Positions 32,790-41,448 of a stretch of DNA of 64,000 nucleotides are shown here, piece after piece. The stretch's first letter is position 1, and each line of letters begins with the position of its first letter. The notes beneath the pieces were generated by a model. It was given only the letters and a program-made list of their open reading frames with translations. It was not told where the DNA came from and did no database searches. The DNA lies in contig CAMZAM010000004.1 in NCBI GenBank assembly GCA_947304185.1, forward strand, positions 82,450 through 146,449, in the 5' to 3' direction. This DNA is from an uncultured Bacteroidales bacterium (GTDB lineage Bacteria; Bacteroidota; Bacteroidia; Bacteroidales; F082). The position numbers and the translations under genes were made by a program.

Positions 32790-34331
32790 ATGAAAAAACT
32801 AATTCTATTATTAATCGCCGCATTGTTTGTCGTGAATGGCTATTGCAGTAACGATGAGGATAAGGAACAGCAGATTTACTATTATTATCTTCAGGGACAT
32901 AAGTCCGATAATGAGGAAAAGGAAAACTCATCGATAGGTGATGCATTGAGGTATTATTATTGGAGTCTGGTGCTCTGCTCGACACATCCTCAGGGTTCGA
33001 CTTTGATGTTCCAGGATCTGGATACCGGTGAAGATATAGTCATCAAGGAATGGCTCGGCAACAGGATTGACGATCTTTTGCAGAGGATTAAGTTCATCCC
33101 GAAGAAAAAGCCGGTCATGAAAAGCAAAAACAGTGTCGCATACGAGATGATTGTCACAGACGGAGCCGACAGGATACCGTGGCTTAAATTTGAATACAAC
33201 AACGGCAACGGTTATGTTGAGAGTTCGGTGGAAAGCGGTTTGGCTTCGATCGAGCTGATGGATAAGGACATCACCGATGTCGAAATCGTGGTGTGCATTG
33301 AGAATAAGGTTGACGCAGAGGCACGAGCCAAAGAGGTTTATGATGCTATGCAACAGCTCGGCGCACCTATCACTTTCACATCAGCAGTAAAGAAAGTCGA
33401 TGTAAAGAAAGTGCAAGACGAAGCGAGCGTTGGTGAGTATCACGACGACGCTATTCTTAACAAGAAAGCAGAAACCGACCGTCTTATTGAAGAGAGTCTG
33501 GCAAACAATATGGATGATTATCTTAAAGCTATGAAAGCTGTTGAAAAAGCTTTAAGAAACAAGGATGTGAGCGAGGCGAAGAACTATTTCACCCCTGATG
33601 GCTATGAGATGTTCGAGTCATTACTCAAAAACGGAAAATATTACATCTTGGGAACGCCGGAGTATAAGTTTGTCGAGATTAAGGATATGGTGATTTGCAG
33701 AAGTATCCCGATGCAGTTTAACTTTAAAAACAATGTCGGGTTTATCAGACACGTTGTATTCCGTTTCGACAAAGAATCGAGGAAGGTCAACTCGATAGCG
33801 TTCAAGCTCACTGATATGGCAGAGATTGATATTCTCGGTAAAGACCAATGGAATCCTGGTTCGAGAATGATTCTGATAAATTTCTTGGAGGATTATCAGA
33901 CAGCTTATGCCTTGAAACGTCTTGATTATCTTGATAAAATCTTCTCCGATGATGCTTTGATCATTGTGGGAACGGTGCTCAAACAGAAACAGAAGGGCGA
34001 TGTGATGCATCTGGCTACGGAGACCAAAGTGAAATATGATACTTTGAGCAAGGGTAAGTATATCGACAAACTGCACAATGTATTTACGAAAAACGAGTTC
34101 GTGAACATAAGATTTCTCGATACCGATTTCACTCAGCATAAATCGGGACTTGAACTTTATGGCATACAGGTCAAGCAGGAGTATCTGTCGAGTACATACG
34201 GCGATGTCGGCTATCTCTTCCTGATGGTTGATCTTCGTGAAGAGCTCCCTGTGATTCATGTAAGGACATGGGAACCTGAGAAAACAGAGAATCCAATTGG
34301 ATTTGATGATATAATTGTTGAAATAATTTAG
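32790..34331 (+). CDS. Secreted protein of unknown function, first gene of the TIR-FGE operon
   Basis: The start at 32790 gives a signal peptide (MKKLILLLIAALFVVNGYC); an upstream TTG adds only three residues. Mature length is about 495. An N-terminal helical part ('SIGDALRYYYWSLVL') is TPR-like; residues about 100-200 form a beta-rich segment; two related alpha+beta segments follow (about 250-345 and 350-515), each with a helix leading into a strand phrase such as 'AKNYFTPDGYEMF' and 'LDKIFSDDALIIVG', which looks NTF2-like. There are no recognisable catalytic residues. It is three bases ahead of the PEGA/BACON gene. Periplasmic by signal peptide; function unknown. Confidence 0.65.
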   Translation: MKKLILLLIAALFVVNGYCSNDEDKEQQIYYYYLQGHKSDNEEKENSSIGDALRYYYWSLVLCSTHPQGSTLMFQDLDTGEDIVIKEWLGNRIDDLLQRIKFIPKKKPVMKSKNSVAYEMIVTDGADRIPWLKFEYNNGNGYVESSVESGLASIELMDKDITDVEIVVCIENKVDAEARAKEVYDAMQQLGAPITFTSAVKKVDVKKVQDEASVGEYHDDAILNKKAETDRLIEESLANNMDDYLKAMKAVEKALRNKDVSEAKNYFTPDGYEMFESLLKNGKYYILGTPEYKFVEIKDMVICRSIPMQFNFKNNVGFIRHVVFRFDKESRKVNSIAFKLTDMAEIDILGKDQWNPGSRMILINFLEDYQTAYALKRLDYLDKIFSDDALIIVGTVLKQKQKGDVMHLATETKVKYDTLSKGKYIDKLHNVFTKNEFVNIRFLDTDFTQHKSGLELYGIQVKQEYLSSTYGDVGYLFLMVDLREELPVIHVRTWEPEKTENPIGFDDIIVEII

Positions 34332-34334
34332 CGA

Positions 34335-37061
34335 ATGAAAAGATTTTTACTGTTATTTCTGATATGCGTTTCAATATTGGTGAAAGCTCAGAATAACGAT
34401 TCGTTCTTGTGTGTTGACGAATTTCATATTCTTGGACCAGAGCATACCTTTATTCTTCCTGATGGTATGCGTAAGACCGACAATAATGGCAAGCCTTGGG
34501 CTATGGTCAAAATTGTGGCGAGCGGTTTCGACAGCAAGACACTCAACGACATCAGTTTTTACTCACCGAGTTCGACGCTGACGGTGGGAAATGCCAGTAT
34601 GGATATCAACGACGGCAGCTATAAGATTATAATGTCGTCGGGAGTCAAAGGAAAGCTGGTGTTTAAATACCAGGGCACTACATTGGAGTATCAGATACCA
34701 ATGCAGCTGGTTAAAAACCGTGTTTATGAACTCGTTCTTGCCATGCGTTCGGCCAACCTCACGATTGTGGCGACTCCGTCTGATGCGAAGATTTTCATCG
34801 ATGGAACGGAAGTGAGTGCTTCGGGCTACGCAAGCGTCAACCTGCCTTTGGGCGAACACACATATTCGGTTGAGTGTGAAAACCATCTCAACGAGAAAAA
34901 CAAGACTGTAAGATTAGAGAAAAACGAAAGGCTTGAAGTCAATTTGAGGCCTTTATTCGGTTATATATCAATCACTTCACAGCCTGCTGGAGCTGATGTT
35001 TATATCAATGGCACACGTGAGGGTACAACCCCATATCTCAACAAGAAAATCAATAGAGGTAAAAACAACGTGGTCCTTAAGAAAAACGGTTATTACGATT
35101 ATCCGGAGCTTGTTGATGTAGGCATGGGTGAGGAGAAGACGCTGGATGCGGTATTGGTGAGATACGGCGACTTGTCGTATAATATCGAAAATGCTATCAC
35201 AGCTGAGCTTACGTTATATCTGAGCCGCGACTCGTTGTATTTTGCTCCGACACAGACGACCGACTCAATATTAGTGACAACCAACAATATTGAATGGAAT
35301 TTTAAAGACGTTCCACGTTGGGTGAGTCTGTACAAACGTAGTAATGTCCTGTATATCACATGTTTGGAAAACAGGATGCATGAAGGCAGACAGGCAGATA
35401 TTACAGTGTTTACGGGCGATATAAGCACTACGCTTCATATTGTTCAGGAAGAGGGTAAGACCGTGCTGAAATCGGATTTCAACAGCATAGTGTTCGAAGC
35501 CGACAGAGACAGTGTGACAAGAAAAATCGAGACTAACGTGTCGGATTGGGAGATTACAACAAACATCGACTGGATTAATGCTTATGAGATGGGTAATTCA
35601 CTCGTGGTTGTCTGCGAAGAAAACACCATGCCGGTCTCACGACACGGAAACATCACCGTGCGGGCTTACGATCAGGAAAAGAGCTTTGCGGTGTCGCAGA
35701 AGTCACGTGTGACAAGATTTGTGATTCCGAAAGAAGATTATGTCATTGAGAAAGAAGGTGGCTCGATGGCGATTCCGGTAGGGCAGATCAAAGGCCCTTG
35801 GACATGTAGTTCCGACGAGGAATGGATGAAGGTGTCGCGCTCGGGCGATGTCGTCATTTTGGATTGTGAGAAAAATAATTCAAAAGATCGTCGCGGAAGT
35901 TTCATTGTGAATACCGAGACAAAATCTTTGAAACTCAACGTGTCGCAAAAAGGAGAATATTCTGAGAGTCAGGATGTGATTATCGACAGTAAGCCAACAT
36001 GGAGCCGATTGTATGTCGATGGCAAGGATGCGGGTCGCACTCCGTTGAGAGTAACTGCTGATGACTCGTTGCATATGGTAAGCCTTGGCCGTGAGACGAG
36101 AGGCATAGTGTACAACAAGGCTAGCGACAACTTGGTGTTTAACACAGGCTTACGTTATATTCAACTTACAGCATCGAGTAAGACCTTCGGTTTGAGAAGC
36201 GGTTTCATCGGTTCAAAACGCTGGGGCGGATATAATCATTTCCAGCTGAAGCTTAACAACTGGGATATTAAACCTTCTAATACTAATGGCCCGTTGTATA
36301 TCATGAGTGCTGGTCCTACGTTTGAAGTGTTGCCATGGATGTCGGTATATGCCGGTATCGGTGTTGGCGTCTCAAACGATACGTTGAGAGCAATACAGCA
36401 GGACTATCCTCAAGAATACAAACATTCTCCTAAAGAGATTAGCGTGGGATATGAGTTGGAGGCCGGTTTGATGTTCTATTACAAGAGCATCTTCGCGACA
36501 GGCGGTGTACAGGTGAACCACGTGGGAATACACGATAACGTTGACTTTTCGTTAGGTTTGGGAATGTACTTCAACAGATATTATGATCCGAAATTCGGCT
36601 ACTGCGCTACCAGAAGCCGTGAGTGGTGGTCGGTTAACTATCTATACAATCCGGGCCGAAACGGACACGGTTTGATGTTTAACGATGTCGGAAAACATGT
36701 AGTCCGCTGGTACATAAAAGCGATGGCAGAGTTTAACAAAGTCTACGATCCGGATCCTGATCCTGCAGCCACGGTGATAGAAAGAGTCGATGAGGTTGCT
36801 CCACTGCTGACTACAGGTGTCACGTTTAACCTGATGCCTGGATTTATCGACATGATGGTCGGAGCTGGCTATCAGGGAAGCGTGGTGTCAAAATCATATA
36901 TCGATAAAGGCTTGCAGGCTGAAGTCGGAGTTGTCATGAATATCTGGCGTATCCCGCTTACGATAATGATGCGTTGCAGCGAACTTGATAAAAAAACGCG
37001 TTATCTGACGGTTGATTTCGGCGTCGGCTTCAGCTTTGGTGATTTGTTTGCTAATAAATAA
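34335..37061 (+). CDS. PEGA and BACON domain protein with C-terminal barrel-like region
   Basis: A 908-residue exported protein. Signal peptide 1-19; an N-terminal beta domain to about 135; two PEGA domains at about 138-205 and 208-272 ('IVATPSDAKIFIDG', 'SITSQPAGADVYINGTREGT'); three BACON-like domains at about 292-371, 376-456 and 459-538, each with the phrase 'W....DW..' (for example 'VSDWEITTNIDWINAY'); a PEGA-like unit at about 545-590 ('SRLYVDGKDAGRTPL'); and from about 640 an aromatic-rich strand region ('GPLYIMSAGPTFEVLPWMSV', end 'DFGVGFSFGDLF') that resembles an outer-membrane barrel. BACON and PEGA domains commonly bind glycans or wall polymers. Linked by three and eight bases to neighbours. 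Confidence 0.75.
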   Translation: MKRFLLLFLICVSILVKAQNNDSFLCVDEFHILGPEHTFILPDGMRKTDNNGKPWAMVKIVASGFDSKTLNDISFYSPSSTLTVGNASMDINDGSYKIIMSSGVKGKLVFKYQGTTLEYQIPMQLVKNRVYELVLAMRSANLTIVATPSDAKIFIDGTEVSASGYASVNLPLGEHTYSVECENHLNEKNKTVRLEKNERLEVNLRPLFGYISITSQPAGADVYINGTREGTTPYLNKKINRGKNNVVLKKNGYYDYPELVDVGMGEEKTLDAVLVRYGDLSYNIENAITAELTLYLSRDSLYFAPTQTTDSILVTTNNIEWNFKDVPRWVSLYKRSNVLYITCLENRMHEGRQADITVFTGDISTTLHIVQEEGKTVLKSDFNSIVFEADRDSVTRKIETNVSDWEITTNIDWINAYEMGNSLVVVCEENTMPVSRHGNITVRAYDQEKSFAVSQKSRVTRFVIPKEDYVIEKEGGSMAIPVGQIKGPWTCSSDEEWMKVSRSGDVVILDCEKNNSKDRRGSFIVNTETKSLKLNVSQKGEYSESQDVIIDSKPTWSRLYVDGKDAGRTPLRVTADDSLHMVSLGRETRGIVYNKASDNLVFNTGLRYIQLTASSKTFGLRSGFIGSKRWGGYNHFQLKLNNWDIKPSNTNGPLYIMSAGPTFEVLPWMSVYAGIGVGVSNDTLRAIQQDYPQEYKHSPKEISVGYELEAGLMFYYKSIFATGGVQVNHVGIHDNVDFSLGLGMYFNRYYDPKFGYCATRSREWWSVNYLYNPGRNGHGLMFNDVGKHVVRWYIKAMAEFNKVYDPDPDPAATVIERVDEVAPLLTTGVTFNLMPGFIDMMVGAGYQGSVVSKSYIDKGLQAEVGVVMNIWRIPLTIMMRCSELDKKTRYLTVDFGVGFSFGDLFANK

Positions 37062-37069
37062 GACAGGTT

Positions 37070-38374
37070 ATGAAGTTTTTTAGATACATATTATGTTTGC
37101 TGATCATTATGCCATTGGCGATGACGGCGCAAAACAAGAAAAATCTCTCCAAACAATATGTTGGCAAGATTGATGTGGTTGATAGAACAGGTATTCAGAA
37201 TTTTTACGTTAAGCATGGCGAATTCAGACTTGATTTCGACACAAAGGTGACTGACGCGTATAACTATATGTATACCAAGAACTACAAGTATTTTGTCATC
37301 GTGAGAGATTCGAAAGACAATGTTATCAGTGCGAAGATGAATAATTACGAGCTGCCTTTTAAGAATATGAGCGGTGTGAAAATCTTAAAGGCCGGATATT
37401 CAGTTCCAGATTATATTTATGTTGAGAAACGTAACATAACCTACAAAGGAGAAGCGCAGTTTAAGTACTATCTACACGCTTTAGGCAGGTTGCTGGGGCC
37501 TTACGATGAGGTGCTCGACTTGTTCCCTGATGGGTTTATTTTCAGGTCTGGCAGTGTATACGGATATAGCACATATGATATTGACGATGTGAGCGATATC
37601 ACTTATCCTATTCCTACGGAGTCGCTATATGTTGAAAAGACTATCAAATGCAATTTGAGGAATTCGGTGCTTGAGTTCAAGCCTTCCGATGATGTGCGTT
37701 ATTACAGCACTTCCGATGGCCATTATTATTTGCTGTATTACGATAATTACATGGATAACACCCTTATGGTTGTCGATGGCACAGGATACGAGCTCGACGG
37801 TGCGATGGAGACCGTAGATTTCAAATACTCGCAGAATGGACAACATTGGATTGCGGCTTATTCAAACAATGTGATGGTCGACGGTGTCAGTATGATGCCG
37901 CTATCAGACAAAATCAAGCATATAGCGATAAAAAACAACGGCGATTATGCTTTTGTCGTTGAAGGTAAGGATAAAAACGACAAATTGTATTTCGGTGAGG
38001 ATATGATAATGCAAGGCGCAGATGTGAAATGGCTCGCTGTTGACTTCAATGAGCGCTTTAATTATATATGCCGGAACAAAAGAGGCTATTTCTATGGCAT
38101 CGATAATCAGCTTAGTGCGAAAAATGAGGATATGAAGAATTATTATTATCCGGCACTTTTCGACAGTGATGAGAAGTTCGTTGTGATGTCGAACGATGGC
38201 AAACATGTCATGGAATACAGCTACGACACACCATACATCGTTATTGACAACACGCGTATTGACGGGCCGTCGATTCCGCATTATGCCAAGTGGAATGAAA
38301 CCGAGAAAAGCTTCGTTTGGAATGCTGTTGAAGGTGTGAATCTTTATTTATACGAATACAAAGTGAAAGAATAA
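37070..38374 (+). CDS. Secreted beta-propeller-like protein
   Basis: A 434-residue protein with signal peptide (MKFFRYILCLLIIMPLAMTA). From about residue 150 it has repeated 40-50-residue strand blocks containing a Gly/Asp turn and an aromatic ('FKYSQNGQHWIAAYSNNVMV', 'IKNNGDYAFVVEG', 'FDSDEKFVVMSNDGKHVMEY'), which look like blades of a propeller. No metal or catalytic motif is evident. Its stop overlaps the start of the TIR gene (TAATG), so both are probably made in fixed ratio. The role is unknown; the same transcript suggests that it acts with the TIR-FGE protein in the envelope. Confidence 0.65.
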   Translation: MKFFRYILCLLIIMPLAMTAQNKKNLSKQYVGKIDVVDRTGIQNFYVKHGEFRLDFDTKVTDAYNYMYTKNYKYFVIVRDSKDNVISAKMNNYELPFKNMSGVKILKAGYSVPDYIYVEKRNITYKGEAQFKYYLHALGRLLGPYDEVLDLFPDGFIFRSGSVYGYSTYDIDDVSDITYPIPTESLYVEKTIKCNLRNSVLEFKPSDDVRYYSTSDGHYYLLYYDNYMDNTLMVVDGTGYELDGAMETVDFKYSQNGQHWIAAYSNNVMVDGVSMMPLSDKIKHIAIKNNGDYAFVVEGKDKNDKLYFGEDMIMQGADVKWLAVDFNERFNYICRNKRGYFYGIDNQLSAKNEDMKNYYYPALFDSDEKFVVMSNDGKHVMEYSYDTPYIVIDNTRIDGPSIPHYAKWNETEKSFVWNAVEGVNLYLYEYKVKE

Positions 38375-39759
38375 TGCAATACGACGTATTTATAAGCTAT
38401 TCCCGTAGGGATTATCTGGATGAGAACGGAGATGTTATCCCTGGTAACATTGTTTCCAAAATCAAGGATGTGCTGAAGAAAAACGGCATCAGCTATTGGT
38501 TCGACGAAGATGGTATCAATTCTGGAGACGAGTTTGCACGGCTTATCATAAGAAGCATCAAAGATTCGAAGGTGTTACTGTTTGTGTCGACAGAGAACTC
38601 GAACAATTCGTCATGGACGCGCAAGGAGATAGCTTCGGCAATATCTTACAAAAAGAAGATTATACCGTTTAAATACGACGACACTCCGTTTAACGATTCG
38701 TTATTGCTTTATCTTGCCGATTTGGATTTCATTTCCTATAAACAACAAGGAAGCAGGGCACTTAATAGACTCGTTACGAGTATTTCCAATTATCTTGACT
38801 CTATTAAACCTGTTGAGCCTGCGGAGATAGCCGAAGTTGAGACAAAACCGGAACCAAAACCTAACCCTAAGAAACAAGAACCTGTCGCGAAAGCTCCGAA
38901 GGGTAAGTCGAAGACAGGGAAGGTGTTGCTGATAACGCTGTTATCGATAGCGTTGATTGGAGCTGCGGTTATTGCCTTTAAGGGCATTAACTCAAAACAG
39001 CAGGGCGGCGAGGGCGTCGCTGAAGATATAGTCGCCACTGAAGTAAAGACAGAGCAAAAGATTGAACCTGCTGTGCCCCAAAAAACAGAGGTTAAGTCGG
39101 AAGGAAAGACCACAACATCTGTTCAGCAAGAAGCCAAGCCTGTTGAGAAAAAGGAGTTGAAAGACGCCACCATCAGTGTCAATGGTGTGAAGTTTGATAT
39201 GATTGCAGTGAAAGGCAATGGTAAGATCGGCGATTTCTGTATCGGAAAATTTGAGGTAACACAGAAGCTTTGGAAGGCTGTGATGGGAATGTCGGTCAAA
39301 CAACAGCGCGACCTCCTGGATTCGTCGTTCAAGCTGAGAGGAGAAGACGACGATATGCCTATATATTTCGTCAGTTGGGATGATTGCCAGAAGTTTATCA
39401 AGAAACTTAACGCAATGACAGGCAAGAAGTTCCGTCTGCCCACTGAGGCTGAATGGGAATATGCCGCTAAGGGTGGTCAGAAGTCGAAAGGCAAGCTTTA
39501 CGGTGACAGTGATGACGCTTCGAGTTACGGATGGTATGAAGATAACAGTGGCGGAACAACACATGTCGCAGGTACTAAGAATCCAAATGTCTTGGGATTG
39601 TACGACATGGTTGGAAATGTCAGTGAGTGGTGCCAGAATTGTGTGGTGAAAGGTGGCAGTTGGGCTAACACTGCCGACCACTGCAAGGTCACAAGCCGTA
39701 ATGCGGTTGACTCTTTCATTCGCACTGATGACACTGGGTTCAGACTTGTGATGGATTAA
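38374..39759 (+). CDS. TIR domain - transmembrane helix - FGE/SUMF-like domain protein
   Basis: A 461-residue protein with three parts. Residues 1 to about 140 are a TIR domain: 'YDVFISYSRRD', 'WFDEDGINSGDEF', and 'SSWTRKEIASAI'. Glu85 in the last phrase lines up by eye with the catalytic Glu of SARM1 ('DWVHKEI'), so NADase activity is possible. Then comes a Pro/Lys/Glu linker, a single hydrophobic helix (about 184-203), and a C-terminal FGE-sulfatase domain (about 265-461) with 'FRLPTEAEWEYAAKGG', 'GLYDMVGNVSEW', 'KGGSW', 'DTGFRLV'. Of the two catalytic FGE cysteines, one position appears to be Asn, so formylglycine formation is doubtful and a ligand-binding role is more likely. The TIR should be cytoplasmic and the FGE periplasmic. 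Last gene of the operon. Confidence 0.82.
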   Translation: MQYDVFISYSRRDYLDENGDVIPGNIVSKIKDVLKKNGISYWFDEDGINSGDEFARLIIRSIKDSKVLLFVSTENSNNSSWTRKEIASAISYKKKIIPFKYDDTPFNDSLLLYLADLDFISYKQQGSRALNRLVTSISNYLDSIKPVEPAEIAEVETKPEPKPNPKKQEPVAKAPKGKSKTGKVLLITLLSIALIGAAVIAFKGINSKQQGGEGVAEDIVATEVKTEQKIEPAVPQKTEVKSEGKTTTSVQQEAKPVEKKELKDATISVNGVKFDMIAVKGNGKIGDFCIGKFEVTQKLWKAVMGMSVKQQRDLLDSSFKLRGEDDDMPIYFVSWDDCQKFIKKLNAMTGKKFRLPTEAEWEYAAKGGQKSKGKLYGDSDDASSYGWYEDNSGGTTHVAGTKNPNVLGLYDMVGNVSEWCQNCVVKGGSWANTADHCKVTSRNAVDSFIRTDDTGFRLVMD

Positions 39760-39766
39760 ATAAAAG

Positions 39767-39838
39767 TGACCCCGCCGGGATTCGAACCCGGACCGAAGGA
39801 ACCGGAATCCTTAATTCTATCCATTAGACTACGGGGCC
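39767..39838 (-). tRNA. tRNA-Arg (anticodon CCG)
   Basis: Cloverleaf reads on the minus strand: acceptor GGCCCCG with CGGGGTC plus discriminator A, anticodon stem AAGGA/TCCTT with loop TTCCGGT, and T-loop GGTTCGAATCC. The CCA end is not encoded. It is five bases downstream of the ssrA 3' end, so both may be cut from one precursor. It lies seven bases from the stop of the TIR-FGE gene. Confidence 0.95.
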
Positions 39839-39843
39839 ATCTG

Positions 39844-40241
39844 TGGAGCTGGAGGGAGTCGAACCCTCGTCCAAACAAGGAACAATTATGCTTTCTACAT
39901 ACTTATTCTGTTGTTGGTTTTCGAGCTGTGCAAGGAAACAGACATCCTAATCGCAACCTTATCTCCTTGAGTTTCACGACGTTGCCGGAGCTTCCGCGTC
40001 GCTATCCCGAAATTGCTGAGCACCTCGTTGCCGGACCGGAATCGGGAGTCTCCATCCGCGAGATGTCTCGTCCTCTCACCTTGTGAAAGGATGAAGCTTT
40101 AATCTACTATACTTCGATTAAGCAGCGAGAGCGTAAGTATTTTCGCCAATTAATTTTTTGCAGTCAAGATTTACGAGCGTCACTGCGAGGCTCGGTATGC
40201 TTACATAACCCTTCTACAAGCTGTCAAAACCGGTCAGCCCC
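39844..40241 (-). ncRNA. ssrA: tmRNA (transfer-messenger RNA)
   Basis: About 398 bases on the minus strand. The 5' end GGGGCTGACCGGTTTTGACA is the conserved tmRNA start; the 3' end carries a T-arm (GGTTCGACTCC) and CAGCTCC that pairs with GGGGCTG, with discriminator A and no encoded CCA. The tag reading frame is 40147 down to 40118: GENTYALAA then TAA, close to the GENNYALAA and GETNYALAA tags of relatives. It frees stalled ribosomes with SmpB and marks the peptide for degradation. Confidence 0.97.
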
Positions 40242-40275
40242 AGATTATGCTGATTTTGATTCATCAAAAATCGTG

Positions 40276-40283
40276 CAAAAGTA
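40276..40283 (-). promoter_or_regulatory. Promoter -7 box for ssrA
   Basis: TACTTTTG on the minus strand fits TAnnTTTG, about 35 bases upstream of the mature 5' end, implying a short trimmed leader. Confidence 0.55.
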
Positions 40284-40299
40284 CAAATATTTTCCGAAT

Positions 40300-41448
40300 T
40301 TAGAGATATTTTTTTATGTCTTCATCGGAAATCGTTGAGCCACAGAGAATTACCAGTCGCCCGACGACATTCTGCAGTTCGCGAATGTTACCGCTCCAAT
40401 GTTGTTTTTTCAGTTCTTCGATGGCAGAGTCGGTGAAGGTAGGGGTGGGCTTACCCATCTCGAGGGCTGATTTCACCACGAAACGGTTAATTAATAGAGG
40501 TATATCGTCGAGGCGTTCGCGCAGTGGCGGCACCTTCATTATTATCATGCTTATGCGGTGATAGAGGTCTTCGCGGAAGTTGCCTTTTGTTATCTCGTCC
40601 TGAAGGTTTTTGTTGGTGGCAGCGATTACTCTGACATCCACTTTTATCTCTTCTTCGCCACCTACGCGAGTTATTTTGTTTTCCTGGAGGGCGCGGAGCA
40701 CCTTAGCCTGCGCCGCCAGACTCATGTCACCGATTTCGTCGAGGAATAGCGTGCCGTTGTTGGCGAGTTCGAAATCGCCTTTCTTTTGCTTTATGGCCGA
40801 TGTGAAAGCTCCTTTTTCATGTCCAAATAGCTGACTCTCAATGAGTTCTGATGGTATGGCGGCGCAGTTCACCTCGATGAAGGCGTTATCTTTACGTGGA
40901 CTCAGCTCATGCAGTTGGCGTGCCACGAGTTCTTTTCCTGTGCCGTTCTCGCCGAGGATGAGGACGCGTGCGTTGGTAGGTGCGACGCGCTCGATCATGT
41001 TGTGCAGTTCCTGCATCGCGTCAGAAGTCCCCACCATCTCGTGTTGTTTGCTGACAACGGTCCTGAGAATCTTCGTCTCATTGACCAGACGGGATTTGTC
41101 GAGGGCGTTGCGTAGCGTGATGAGCATGCGGTTGAGGTTCATCGGCTTCTCGATGAAGTCGTAGGCTCCTTTTTTTATCGCGTCGACGGCGATGTCGATG
41201 GTGCCGTGGCCTGAGATGATGATTATCGGTGCATCTGTCAGTGTCTTAGCCTTTTCAAGGAATTCTATGCCATCCATCTGAGGCATCTTGATGTCGCAAA
41301 AGATGGCGTCGAAGGTATCGCCGTTAAGCATAGGCAAAGCCTCGATAGCCGAGGCAGCCTCGGTTATTGTATAGCCTTCGTTCTCAAGTATCCCGTGCAT
41401 AGCACGACGGATAGCAGGCTCGTCGTCGATGATAAGTACTTTCGCCAT
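40300..41448 (-). CDS. Sigma-54-type response regulator lacking the DNA-binding domain
   Basis: A 382-residue protein with a receiver domain (1-120, phosphorylation site Asp52 in 'FCDIKMP', Lys in 'FIEKP') and an AAA+ central domain (about 138-360) with Walker A 'GENGTGKE' (166-173), 'ESQLFGHEKGAFTSA', Walker B 'TLFLDEIGDM', and arginine finger region 'FREDLYHRIS'. The sigma-54 contact loop reads GAFTSA (213-218), one residue different from GAFTGA. The chain stops after 'SGNIRELQNVV...DIKKYL', so the usual Fis-type helix-turn-helix (about 60 residues) is missing. It may act on sigma-54 without specific DNA binding. The start overlaps the LOG gene stop. No partner kinase is in the window. Confidence 0.87.
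   Translation of the reverse strand: MAKVLIIDDEPAIRRAMHGILENEGYTITEAASAIEALPMLNGDTFDAIFCDIKMPQMDGIEFLEKAKTLTDAPIIIISGHGTIDIAVDAIKKGAYDFIEKPMNLNRMLITLRNALDKSRLVNETKILRTVVSKQHEMVGTSDAMQELHNMIERVAPTNARVLILGENGTGKELVARQLHELSPRKDNAFIEVNCAAIPSELIESQLFGHEKGAFTSAIKQKKGDFELANNGTLFLDEIGDMSLAAQAKVLRALQENKITRVGGEEEIKVDVRVIAATNKNLQDEITKGNFREDLYHRISMIIMKVPPLRERLDDIPLLINRFVVKSALEMGKPTPTFTDSAIEELKKQHWSGNIRELQNVVGRLVILCGSTISDEDIKKYL

Noticed and set aside
32790..34331. Lipoprotein call for the first gene of the TIR operon
   Set aside because: The Cys in 'NGYCSND' lacks the usual Leu/Ala-Gly/Ser pattern ahead of it, so a lipobox is not convincing.
32704..39845. Integrated island with attachment sites at tRNA-Arg
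   Set aside because: No integrase and no copy of the tRNA 3' end at the other border were visible.
39766..40147. Open frame of about 106 codons on the plus strand
   Set aside because: It lies opposite tRNA-Arg and tmRNA on the minus strand, whose conserved structures explain the sequence.
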